From contig NC_081415.1 of NCBI RefSeq assembly GCF_030272615.1, positions 598,737,335 to 598,801,334 of the forward strand: a stretch of DNA of 64,000 nucleotides, written 5' to 3'. Each line of letters begins with the position of its first letter. Positions within the stretch are counted from its first letter, which is position 1. This stretch comes from Cryptomeria japonica (Eukaryota > Streptophyta > Pinopsida > Cupressales > Cupressaceae). The position numbers and the translations under genes are program-made. The notes beneath the pieces are model-generated. The model ran no database searches. It saw only the letters and a list, made by a program, of their open reading frames with translations, and had not been told where the DNA came from. Of the stretch, positions 12,369-23,277 are shown piece by piece.

Positions 12369-13515
12369 CAGTGCAAGCAAAAACAATATAAATCTTATCA
12401 CCACTTTAATCAACTTGAAGCTTATCAAACATGCAAGGAAAATAAACACATAAGCTAACACCCAATAACATATGCACCACATAACACAATGTTTTTCACG
12501 TGGAAACCCAAATGGGAAAAACCATGGTAGGAATTGATACCCACAAGATCAACTATCTGTAGAATAGGGATCTGACCAGTTAAGGTCTTACAATTGCTCT
12601 GTTAGGAGCACACCCAGTTAAGAGTGTCTTAGCCCGGTTAAGAGCTATTACAATAAGGCCTGTTAGGACTAGCTCTGTTAGGAGCTACCCAGCTATGGGA
12701 TTTACACAACACAAGTTAATGTGTGACCCTGTTAAGGGATTTAACCTTCGAACCTATGAGGATCCTACCACACCTTGTTAGGAGTGACCTTGTTAGAGGA
12801 TTTTATCTTGCTGCAACTGTTAGGGAACAACAAGTGACTGATCTGTTGTTAGCACCTCTATGCCTGATTAGATCCGCTTCAGATTTGCTTCTAACACCGA
12901 CTAAATATCAATATAGAGCTTCTTATTTCATCGCACAATCAAATTCACTCTACTCATCTCATGTCTGATACATCGTCACATAATATACTCCTTTTTATAA
13001 ACAACTCTGCTAAGTTAGCTAAGAACCTTTTGAACAATTTCCTAGGTTCAATGTATCTAGTCAATCTTGCTCATCACACTTATGTCGACAAAACAGAACA
13101 CAACACAAAAACATAACATTATGTCTACCAGTTTACTGATCTAAGTAACTCTACTCCACTGGTTTTGTGTTCTTCCTGACTGACTGCTTAGTACATCATA
13201 ACTCGCTCATTCAGTTGAATCTGTCGATGCGGTTCCCGTCATAGACTCCTGCCAATGTCATGAACACACATTCCAAACCACAACACTTAACTCTTCACCG
13301 ATCTTTCGTACCGGTTGCTTGAGCATCGCACTGTCCCTGTTTACCGATTTGTTGTCCTGTTTTTTGGTTCACTGCTTAACTGCTTCCACTACCGGTTAGG
13401 CTTTACCGGTTGGACTAAATGACTTAGATGACTAACAAAACATGGTTGCCATCAATGACAACACAATACAAATCATCAATCAACCTATTACAACAAAATC
13501 ATCATCAAGCCAACA
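12369..13515 (-). mobile_element. Solo LTR of a Copia-like family, inserted only in copy 1
   Basis: Copy 2 has one CTCTT at this site (near 47565); copy 1 has CTCTT at 12364-12368 and 13516-13520 around an extra 1147 bp, which is a precise insertion with a 5-bp target duplication. On the minus strand it starts TGTTGGCTTG, like the Copia D LTR at 16491 (TGTTGGCATT). It shares D's repeated TAAC-based decamers and the gtttttcccatttgggtttcc block (here at about 12500-12535). The far end reads CACTG instead of the usual CA. No coding sequence or second LTR is present. Confidence 0.75.
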
Positions 13516-13520
13516 CTCTT

Positions 13521-14605
13521 TTAGTGGAATGTAGAGGGTGGTGTGACTTGTGGATGCATTGATTTTAACTATTAAAATATACTAGTTGGAGCAAGCAACA
13601 ACAATGGTGTTCCAAATATTGAAACTTTATGTCTAATTATATGCATCAAGTATGATTTTTTCATGCAAACAATACCCTACACAATCATTCAAAAGGGAGT
13701 CTTTGATAGCATTCTTGCAAAATAGAATATGATAGTACTAAATGAAATTAGTGTCCAAATGATAGATTGTTTGGGTTAAGGCTCATACTCTCCTTGTTAC
13801 ATGTAGGCTAGTGTGTTGATTGAAGGGTGTATGAAATCAAATGTTGACACTTACAAGGAGTGAGAATGGTACATGAAATCGAATTATGACTACTGTCAAA
13901 GTAATACTCATCAAGCATACCAAGTTCATCAAAATCAATAAAAATACCTTAATATAAATGAAATAAAAATTGCATTTTAAAACCTGTCTACATTCAATAC
14001 TTTTGATTGATGAAGAGGGATTCATCATCATAAGTGACAAAGTAATATAATGGTGTTTAGCCAATATGTTATGCATTATAAGTATCTTTTATTCTATCTT
14101 AGTGCTCCACAACATCAAAATTATATATGGCCTAATGTTAGGGCAATGCTATAGAATGGTTTATATAATAGGAGCTCACCTAAAGGATGTGATTGGCGTT
14201 ATTGAGAAACCCTAAAAATGACGTTGTTTTGTCCTCTTGTTGCACAACTAAGAACAAACCTGTAATTTGCAGGCTTTATTGAACCAATTCATTATGCTAG
14301 TTTAACTATGGAATGAATGGCGTTTGTGGCCTTGTCAGAATTTAATTGATTGAAGATTGTCTTCAGGGCACTAACCATTTAACCACGTGGGAGTAGTTCT
14401 ACTATGGTAAAACTTTTATCATCTTAACCTCCACTTTATGCAGTTCTCGATTTGAGAGTGGAATTACATTTGATTTCAGTACTATATGCAGTGGATTGCG
14501 GGTAGCTTCTACGAAAGACTCTTATGATTCAAAAGTTCAATAGATGATTGCAGGTTGGAGATGGTGAGAGCTAGGATTATGCTGGGATTGTAAAAGTAGA
14601 AATTT
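13521..14605. other. Duplicated non-coding DNA upstream of tRNA-Asp, no gene seen
   Basis: Colinear with 47572-48533 until about 14430. A segment near 14205-14270 is absent from copy 2, and the 150 bases next to the tRNA differ strongly between copies. No ORF or RNA signature was recognised. Confidence 0.6.
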
Positions 14606-14677
14606 CGCCGTTGCCGGGGATCGAACCCGGGTCACCCGCGTGACAGGCGGGAATACTCACCACTATACTACAACGAC
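14606..14677 (-). tRNA. trnD-GUC: tRNA-Asp (GTC), copy 1
   Basis: A 72-base cloverleaf on the minus strand. The acceptor stem GTCGTTG pairs with CAACGGC near the 3' end, the anticodon stem CCGCC/GGCGG encloses CTGTCAC with anticodon GTC (plus-strand GAC at 14642-14644), and the T arm holds GGTTCGATCC, which doubles as the internal B box. The A-box-like TAGTATAGTGGTGAG lies in the D arm. No intron. Downstream on the minus strand a TTTT run can stop RNA polymerase III. It matches the nuclear plant tRNA-Asp as I recall it, not an organellar type. All 72 bases equal those at 48534-48605 although the flanks differ. Confidence 0.97.
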
Positions 14678-16461
14678 ACAAGTTTGATAATATGTAACAT
14701 ATTTACTAAATTTAACCGAAAGACTAAACCTCACGTAAGTTGGTGCCGCAACTTGTAAATTTATATTGAATATTATCATGTTCGCTTAAGTGTACATAAG
14801 ATAAATAATCTAATATATGTATAGGACATTTTGAATTTGAATGTTTTTGAGAGAAATTTGAGCAAAATTTTTTATTTAATATTGTGAATCATATTTCTTA
14901 TTTTATTTTTATTTTTATAAAATAAATATAATAAAAAAATTATTGACATAAAACTTTTACATAATGAAAACATTAAAATTTATCTATATTAATTGTAAAA
15001 GTATGATATTGCTCATATACATTATATTGAATAATAAGCTTCATGATGGATAGCTATCTTGATATATTTTTTTCAGGAATATTTATTTGTTAATTTAAAG
15101 CTCTGAAATTCATTTAGTTCACACATGCATTAGTGATATTTTTTAATTACAATTTAAAAAAAGTGAAATTACAAATCCAAATAAATCTCAAGTCGTTAAA
15201 TTTAAGAAAAAAATAAGCTCTAAGCTTGTTACAAAACTTACCTTTAACATTATTTATGTGAAATGCTATGTCAAAATTTAAGATTTTTCTTTCATCATAA
15301 AAGACAAGTAATTTCTTAATATGCATCCTAGAGAAGTTTATAAGAAAATCATTATACACTCTAATTCTTAAGATATTATAATTGGGATATAGATATATTG
15401 AATGTTTGTAAAGAGATTTTTAAAAATATAATTTTAGATGTAATCTTTCGTCAGTATTTTGTAATCACTATGGTCTTAAAGTTTAATATAAATGTTTGGT
15501 AAGTGCACCAATATGTGGTGCCAAAAAGGTGCCACATTTTATCTTTACATACAAACGCATCATTGGCATGAAATGGTTGTCCAAACCTTTGGGTTGGATG
15601 CCCAAGGAAAATCCAACCCAAACGGTTGTTGTTTCCAATGCAAACAATTTGTCGAGAACAAAAATGGCACTCACCAAATATGAAAAGTGCACTTTTTGCA
15701 TTTGACAAGCACCAAATTTGACACTCACCAAATGTTCTGCATTGGCAAATGTTCTACTTTGGACACAAGTTATACCCAATCCCCGAAGAAGTATATATTG
15801 GTAGGATGTTTGAGAGTGGTTTCAAATCTCTAGGAGTTGTAATGTAGATTCTATGTTTTGGAACATCATACAATTTTGAAGACTTAATCAAATTTCAGTA
15901 AACAACATTCTCTTATCAACATTATCTTACTCTCTTTATCTCCCCCAAACTCTAAATTTGTAGATCTCTCTCTATCACTCTTTCTATGTCTCATTTCTAC
16001 CTTTATCTCACTCTCTCCTCTATCCTCTAAGATCTAACATTGTCTCTCCACCTCTCTCTCTTTCCCTTTACTCACTACTATACTGTAGACATCTAAAATT
16101 AATTAAATTAATATTTAATTAATTTAATTGTGTTGGTCCATTTCTTCTTAAAATTAATTAAATCAAATTTAATTAATTTTATCACTATAGTCTAGTAATT
16201 AATTTATCAATAAATTAATAATTCCCCCATTCTTCTAAAGTCATTATTTCTTCTAAGTCCCACTTAGTTGATTAATATCAATTAACTAAGCTAATCATGT
16301 GATTCCTACAAATCACCTTCCTAATCCTATCATTTATCCGAATTAACTCCTCTATAATCATGCTTATCATTATTCCTCAATTTTAAATTTCTCCACTCAT
16401 TATCTCTCCTCATGTCACATCCTCGTAACTTTCCCACTTGCACATTAATCCCTCATCAAGC
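14678..16461. other. AT-rich, then pyrimidine-rich duplicated DNA; one imperfect inverted repeat
   Basis: No gene. Between about 15490 and 15745 the ends are loosely inverted (tttggtaagtgcacca against a reversed caccaaatttgacactcacc), with an internal gggttgga / tccaaccc pair. This could be an old MITE-like element and is also present in copy 2 (49443-49695). From about 15930 the plus strand is rich in C and T, with many aattaatt blocks. Homology with copy 2 stops at 16461. Confidence 0.5.
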
Positions 16462-16490
16462 TATTGGCATTATAACAGACAATGGGAGAT

Positions 16491-17986
16491 TGTTGGCATT
16501 TCAATAAGGACATTGAGAAGGTTGTTGATGATTATGGATATAACTGATTAAGGATGATTTACTATCTTAATATTATTATTTTGTCATTGATGTCAAGAAA
16601 TTGATTTTCTAAATTAGTATGATGTTGCCATATCTTGATAAGTATGATTTGATTAGTATAAAGGTGTCGGTAAAAGACACATAAAGAATATGATGAATAA
16701 GAGGATGAATAAGTTATTCAATGGGCAACTATTACTGAGTTAGACAATGATGAGATCATGATGTTTAGATTGTTTTGATATCATACATATGTTATTTATT
16801 GTAAGGTTAATACTATACTATGCTACCGAGCAAAGAACCTAATCGGTAAACCCTAAAGAACCTAGTCGGTAAACCCTAAGGTTATCGCTATTGGTTAATG
16901 AAGACAGAGTGTCTACCAAGTAAAGTTTAGTATTTACTGAGTTGTAACCGAGCTGTAACATAATGCATCAAATGGTTACATGTGTTATTTAATGAAGGGA
17001 GCTGATGAGCTGGAACTGATTAAATGATTGGTATGTCGTGCATAAAGTTTGTTAAAGAATCTATGGCAAAGGAAAATCAGCATGAAGATCTACAACGCAG
17101 ATTGAACCGCATACCCTAGCACAAGTTCCAAGAAATGTATGCAAGTTCCAAGGCGGGGTAAAACGTTTTTCAAATCGAAGGATACATTGAACCTGGTCAA
17201 AGTTTGAAGATCTGATGGCTATGATTGATCATGGGAAATGTGATCAAGGAGATTAAGCGGTTGGCAATTGTTTATAAATAGGGAACTGTTGATAAACAAT
17301 GCATGCGGGCAAGTGTATGCACAGGGATGCTACATAGTAATTACCGAGCATAGAAGCTTGAAGAACTGTTTGTATAACATAGTATAGAGCCTAGAAAATG
17401 GACAAGATTAGTTCTATGTCTAGATTGTATTGAGCAAATAAGAATATGCTTTAGCATTTTAGATGTGAAGTTGAAGATAGATTTTTATTACTGTTATTTT
17501 GTGAAGTGATAGAAAATCTCTTAACCGAGTGGACTTAACAGTCTTATTTGTAAAACCCTCTAGCAAGGTGACATTCTGATTGAGTGTTTGAAATCCTTTA
17601 ACAAGGTCACTTCTAACAAGGTGAAGATCCTAACAGATCTGAGGGAAATCCCTTAACCGGGTCACATTTAGCAATGTGTTTGTAATCTTTAACAGGATTT
17701 GCTTTTAACCGAGCATACTCTAGAAGAGTATATTTCTTAGTGGGTTCGAAATCCCATAGTGGTTTTTCCCTATTTGGGTTTCCACATTAAATCTGGTGTT
17801 ATAAGGTTTATGATGTTTATATGTTTTTGCGTTTGCATGTTTAACAGTTTTGGTTATATCACTGAAGTATATGTTACCGAGGTTGAATCTGATGTTTTTA
17901 TGGAAGATTAAGTTTGTATGATTCACCCCTCCCTCTCATCTTATCAGCTTGGCATCTGTACTTAACATTAAGTATCAGAACTATCA
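16491..17986 (+). repeat. 5' LTR of element D
   Basis: It starts TGTTGGCATTTC and ends ...CTATCA two bases before the primer site, about 1.5 kb. Between 17515 and 17730 it carries a run of TAAC-type decamers (for example TTAACCGGGTCA, CTAACAAGGTGA), then gtggtttttccctatttggg near 17760, and cacccctccctctca close to the end. The same signature is found in the solo LTR at 12369-13515. Confidence 0.8.
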
Positions 17987-17988
17987 AT

Positions 17989-18000
17989 TGGTATCAAAGC
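17989..18000 (+). promoter_or_regulatory. Primer binding site (initiator tRNA-Met type) of element D
   Basis: TGGTATCAAAGC differs at one base from the usual plant Copia site TGGTATCAGAGC, complementary to the 3' end of initiator tRNA-Met. It lies two bases after the LTR. Confidence 0.85.
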
Positions 18001-18050
18001 TTTGGACTCTGGAAGAAAAGTTTAAAGGTACTTGAGGCAAAGATCCAAAG

Positions 18051-21000
18051 ATGTATAAGAGGGATGCACCGAAGCTGAACAAGTCAAGTTTCTCTACATG
18101 GCAGAAAAGGATGAAGCTGCACCTATCAGGAGTTGGAGAATATGTTGTATATTATCTGAAGAATGATTTTATTACACCGAGCACCTATCCATTGACAATG
18201 GAAGAGATAAAGACAAATAAAGAACATATCCAAGCAATGATTGAAATAACATCTGTATTGACCGACTTAGAGTTTAATGATCTAGAAGGTTGTAATGATG
18301 CGAAGGCAATGTGGGACAAGCTCATATCTGTATATGGCGGTGATGAACATGTTCAAAGAGAAAAAGTGGACAGTCTAAGAGGGCAACTTGAATCTATGAG
18401 GATGAATGAAGGTGAGAACATAACTCAGTACAGTACAAGACTAAAGGAGATTGTCAATCAAATCAAAGGAGCAGGTGGAACCATTGAAGAAAAGGATATA
18501 ACAAGTAAGTTGTTAAGAACCCTTCTACCAGCTTATGCAATCAGAGTCTCTGCAATCAATGAATTAAGGTCTGTACTCAATATATTAGTTTCTTTAGATG
18601 CTACTATTGGTAAGCTACATGCATTTGAGTTAAGTAATTTTGATAACAGTGGGTCTTCAGTAAATAAAGTTGAATCTGCATTTAGTTCTTTTCATCTTGA
18701 TGAATCTAATAATTACAATGAAAGAAAGTATAAGTACTCTGAAGGAGATCATAGTGGAGCAAGTGAAAGGTTTCGTAAGAACATGGAGGAAGTACACATA
18801 CTATATGAGGAAATCAGAAAGCAAGAAGAGTTTAAAGCACTATTAGCCAGAAGGTTACTGAGAGGCAAAGGTAAGTATAAAGGAAAACTACCTTTGAAAT
18901 GTTTCAATTGTGATAAGATAGGACATATGGCTTCTAACTGTCCTGACAAAGATTCTACAGAAAAGAGAGATTACCGAGATGATAGACATAAAGACAATCA
19001 TTACAGAGGACACCGAGACTTCAGAAGAAGAGATAGAAAGACATGCTTAATAGCTGATGAGGAATCCAATGATGATAAATCAGATGAAATTGATATAGAG
19101 GAAGTAGTTTATGTGGCTATCAAAGATGGATAAGATGAAGAAAGGTATGAAAAAAAAGCCCTAATATCTCACATAAATACTAATGATTCTTGGATCATAG
19201 ATAGTGGATGCTCACATCACATGACTGGTGATAAACACAAGTTTGTTATGTTAGAAGATTATGATTGAGGCTATGTAAGATTTGGTAATGATGCACCATG
19301 TCCAGTAAAAGGTAAAGGATCTACAACACTTCTTGACAATGCAAGATGCAATGATGTTTATTGGGTTGAAGGTTTGAAATACAATTTGTTGAGTGTAGCA
19401 CAACTAAACAATACACGATACCGAAAAGAATTTCAGAAAGGAATTGTTAAAGTTCATGACAAGAATGGAAAGTTAGCTGCTACTGGGACACAAACAAAAG
19501 GTAACACATTTCACCTTGACTCAACTTGGAATAAGTGTCTGTATGTAAAGATAGATGATACCCGGTTATGGCATAAAAGGTTTTGTCATGTAAATTTTGA
19601 TAATCTGATCAAAATAAGTAAGAAGCACCGAGTAAGAGGTCTACCGAGTTTGGAAAAACCTGAGAATGCTATGTGCCGAGGATGCCAGATGGGTAAGATG
19701 ACAAGATCAAGCTTTACAAGTAAGTCTTACACTTCTAAGGGAATTTTAGATCTTGTGCACACCGATCTTTGTGGTCCTATGAAAGTTCAAAGTTATTATG
19801 GTGATAAATATTTCATATTATCTATGGATGATTACTCAAGGATGATGTCAGTTATGTTTTTAAAAGAAAAATCAGAAGCTTTTCAAATGTTTAAATGGTA
19901 CAAGGAAAGAGTTAAAAATGAAACAGGAAGACAACTGAAATGTCTTAGATCAGATAGAGGAGGAGAGTTCACATCTGATGAGTTCAACTTATTCTACAAT
20001 GATCATGGTATTAAAAGACAAGTCTCTGCACCGAGAACTCCACAGCAAAATGGAATAGCTGAGAGAAGAAACAGATCTATTGTGGATTGTGCCAGAATCT
20101 TGATGATTGAAAAGAAAGTGCCACAAACATTTTGGAGAGAAGCAATAAGCACAACAGTTTACACCCTGAATTGAGTACAACTGAAGAAAGGAACTATGAA
20201 GACACCATATGAAATCTGGTATGACAAGAAACCTAATGTAAGTTATTTCAAAATCTTTGGAAGTAGATGCTATGTACACAAAGATGATAGAAATGGCAAG
20301 TTTGATCAGAAAAGTGAAGAAGGAACATTTCTTGGTTATTCTTCTAGAAGCAAAGCATTTAAATGTCTGATCAAATCATCTAACAAAATAGTAGAAAGTG
20401 CAAATGTGAAAATTGATGAATTTGCAGAAAAAAATGATGAAGGAAATTCCAAGGAACCAGAAGACTATGATGAATTTGTCTATGTTCAACCGACAAGTCT
20501 TACCGAGAAAACTGTTGAAGAAAATGAAGAGAATATCCAGTTACTGAGTGATGAAGAAGATCATATAGAGCCTACCGAGCCTGTATTAGCCAAATATGTC
20601 AGAAGACATCATGCGTCAAGTCAGATTATAGGAGATAAGGATGATCCAGTTATGACAAGGAACAAACTGAGACAGAACACATGTCTAATATCTGAATTTG
20701 AGCTGAGAATAGTGAAAGAGGCATTTAACAGTGAAGATTGGATAAATGCTATGACATAAGAGATTGATCAAATCAAGAAGAATGGCACATGAACACTAGT
20801 CCCAAGACCGAAGGACAAAAATGTAATCGGTACAAAGTGGATTTTCAGAAACAAGCTGAATGAAAAAGGAGAGGTCATTCGAAATAAAGTCAGACTAGTT
20901 TGTAAAGGTTATGCCCAAGAAGAAGGAATCGATTAAGGTGAAACTTTTGCACCTGTGGCTAGACTAGAAGGAGTAAGAACATTGTTGACATATGCTGCTT

Positions 21001-22235
21001 ACAAAAATTTCAAGGTATATCAAATTGATGTCAAATCTGCATTTCTGAATGGTATATTAGAAGAAGAAGTTTTTATTGAACAACCTGAAGGATTTGTTGA
21101 AGACAAGAGTAAAAATCAGGTATGTAAATTGAACAAAGCATTATATGCTTTGAAACAAGCACCTAGAGCATGGTATGAAAGATTGCACTCTTATTTGGTT
21201 AAGATTGGTTTTATAAGGACAAGTGAGAACAACAATATGTACATGAAGAATGATGAAAATGGAATACTGATCTCAGCCATATTTGTTGATGATATTATAT
21301 TTTGTGGAAATGACACTTTATGCAAGAACTTTGGAAATGAAATGAGCAAAGAATTTAAGATGTCATTAATCGGTGAGATAAAGTATTTTACAGGTTTACA
21401 GATATTGCAAATGAAAAATGAGATTTTCATTACTCAATCCAAGTACATAAAGGAAATCTTGAAGAAATTTGGAATGGAGGATTCAAAACCAGTAAGTACT
21501 CCTATGACTACCAACTATAAATTATCAAAGAATGATGAATTTGCATCTGTTGATGAGACACTTTATTGATCCATGATTGGAAAGCTACAATATGTTGTTC
21601 ACAGCAGGCCAGATATAGCACATGCAGTAGGTATAGTTGCAAGATTCTCTGCAGATCCCAAGGAAACACACATGACAACAATCAAAAGAATTTTTAGATA
21701 CTTGAAAGGCACTGAGGATTATGGCTTAGTATATCAGAAAGGAAATGACTTTGATTTAAAAGTTTATACTGATGTTGATTGGGCAGGCAACATTGATGAC
21801 AGAAAAAGCACAAGTGGAGGAGCTTTCTTTTTAGGAGAAAGACTAGTAAGTTGGCTTAGCAAGAAACAAGGACATGTTTCACAGTCAACAACAGAAGCTG
21901 AATATGTTGCTGCAACATTAAATTGTACCAACATAGCATGGATCAAACAACTGTTGGATGGTATAAATGAGAAAGTTACCGAGCCAGTAACTATATTCTG
22001 TGACAATACTAGTGCCATTAACATTTCAAAGAATCCTGTTATGCACTCTAAGATGAAACACATCTCTATCAAATATCATTATCTTAGAGAAGAACCTCAA
22101 GTGAAGAAAGTGGTGTTGGAGTATGTTAGCACAAAGGAACAAATAGCAGATATCTTCACCAAGCCACTACCGAGGGACACTTTTGAGTATCTCAGAAGTA
22201 AGTTAGGGGTCCTACCCCTATCCTCCATTCATTGA
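18051..22235 (+). pseudogene. gag-pol polyprotein of element D, broken by seven in-frame stops
   Basis: One frame runs 1394 codons without a frameshift. Gag covers residues 1-360, with a CCHC knuckle (CFNCDKIGHMASNC, residues 284-297). The protease motif DSGCSHHMTGD is at 19200. Integrase shows HTDLCGP, LRSDRGGEF and QQNGIAERRN, the D-D-E residues. RT has the FVDDIIF active-site block near 21283-21303. RNase H has VYTDVDWAG, STTEAEYVA and FCDNTSA, and the end shows the EQIADIFTKPLP block. Premature stops lie at 19131, 19266, 20172, 20757, 20790, 20934 and 21567. Those at 19266, 20172 and 21567 are TGA where the family usually has Arg, and 20790 is TGA where it has Trp, so most fit C-to-T or G-to-A changes. 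Not functional in this copy. Confidence 0.93.
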
Positions 22236-22565
22236 CCGAGTTCGGTGAAAGCATCAATTCGATGACTCTACGGAATATCTTTTAGGAGTTGATGCTGATT
22301 TACACACTTTAGGAGGTTTTCTAAAGGTGTGTAGGAAACAATACAGGAAACAGGAATTGAAGACAAAATGCTCTGACTGAGACTAAGTTGATACATCACA
22401 GCAGGAAATCACTTCATACAGGAAGAAATTATGTTTTAGTTCTTTACTTTTTGGCATTGTTGTCAAAGGGGGAGAAGACTGGAGAAGACTGAAGAAAAGA
22501 AAGACTGAGAAAAGAGGAGAAGTATAATGTATGGGGGACAAGAAACCACTTTTACATGTTTCAAC
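22236..22565 (+). other. 3' non-coding region of element D
   Basis: No ORF. It contains an inverted repeat (ACACACTTTAG at 22302-22312 and CTAAAGGTGTGT at 22321-22332) that can form a stem of about ten pairs, and a polypurine tract tgtcaaagggggagaag near 22461-22477. A Copia 3' LTR would be expected after it but is absent. Confidence 0.6.
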
Positions 22566-22581
22566 AACAACATAGCAGAAA
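22566..22581 (+). repeat. Left target-site duplication of LINE-like insertion
   Basis: AACAACATAGCAGAAA is repeated exactly at 25178-25193. A 16-bp exact direct repeat flanking a 5'-truncated RNase H reading frame is typical of target-primed non-LTR insertion. Confidence 0.75.
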
Positions 22582-23123
22582 CCAAATGGCATACTCCCCC
22601 TCATGGCTGGTTCAAAATAAACTTCCATGGAGCTGCCAAAGGCAATCCTGGTCCTATGGGATGTGGTACAATTCTCAGAGATGAAAATGGTAGTTTTAAG
22701 GAAATGATTGTTGTTCCTATAGGTTGCCAAACTAACCACAAGGTGGAAGCTATGGCTGCTCTCCAAGGTATTCTCGTGGCCAAAAGATGGAATTGTCCCT
22801 ATCTATGGATTGAAGGGGATTCTAATAACATCATCAAATGCCTAAAGGGAACCTCTAAGCCTTCATGGACTATCAATAACATAATAAAGGCTGCTAGAGA
22901 TCTCATCAACACTTTTGAGAAATGCTTCATATCTCACATTTATCATGAAGCTAATGGTTCAGCTGACTGGGCAGTCAACATGGCAGTCAATCACAAAAAT
23001 ATGGTTACCTGGAAGGGGGAAGAGGGCCTCCTTGATGACGTCAGATCGATCATATTTATGGATCGATACAATAGTACCCCAAAGATCATAAATGGACAAA
23101 ATAATGATGAAATAGATTTATAG
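22582..23123 (+). pseudogene. RNase H domain (plant non-LTR ORF2 C-terminus type)
   Basis: WHTPPHGWFKINFHGAAKG opens the domain, followed by GCGTILRDENG, NHKVEAMAAL, WIEGDSNNII and HEANGSADWAVNMA. These are the blocks of the RVT_3-type RNase H found at the end of plant LINE ORF2 and in related cellular proteins. The Glu of KVEAMA and the Asp of EGDS are present, but the first catalytic Asp of the usual KINFDGA block is His here (codon CAT), so catalysis is doubtful. The frame stays open to a TAG at 23121. The ATG at 22527 lies upstream of the insertion border and belongs to the flank, so it is not a real start. Confidence 0.7.
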
Positions 23124-23277
23124 GAGTGCTATGAGTAATTATAATAATGTCAGTACCATTTATTACAAGACACAAGCCACCTTTTCTCATGCTTTCTAGG
23201 TATATGTGGTAGTTTCGAGAAATTTCTTGCCTAAAGCTCTCTGCAATTCTCGGCCTTCTGTTCTAAAAAGTGGAAAA

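Larger units (their letters stand above)
6726..16461 (+). repeat. Segmental duplication, copy 1
   Basis: The order of sequence from ctcttgattca at 6726 to catcaagc at 16461 is reproduced at 31496-50421 once the insertions there (H at 31570-33032, B at 35756-43623) are removed. A hand-aligned 200-base stretch at 11355 and 46558 shows about five differences. Copy 1 has its own 1.15-kb solo LTR (12369-13515) and a CT tract (7217-7271). It lacks about 480 bp present at 35061-35547 and about 115 bp of the Copia RNase H region. Both copies contain the Copia 3' LTR and tRNA-Asp in the same orientation. Confidence 0.9.
16462..22565 (+). mobile_element. Element D: Ty1/Copia retrotransposon, 3' LTR missing
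   Basis: A 5' LTR (16491-17986), an initiator-Met type primer site, one gag-pol frame (18051-22235), and a 3' non-coding part with a G-rich tract near 22468-22473. No 3' LTR follows; the sequence runs to a LINE-like insertion at 22582. Domain order gag, protease, integrase, RT, RNase H (integrase before RT) identifies Copia. Frequent accgag motifs run through the LTR and coding part. There is no envelope-like ORF. The 27 bases before the LTR resemble the element's own 3' polypurine region. Confidence 0.9.
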
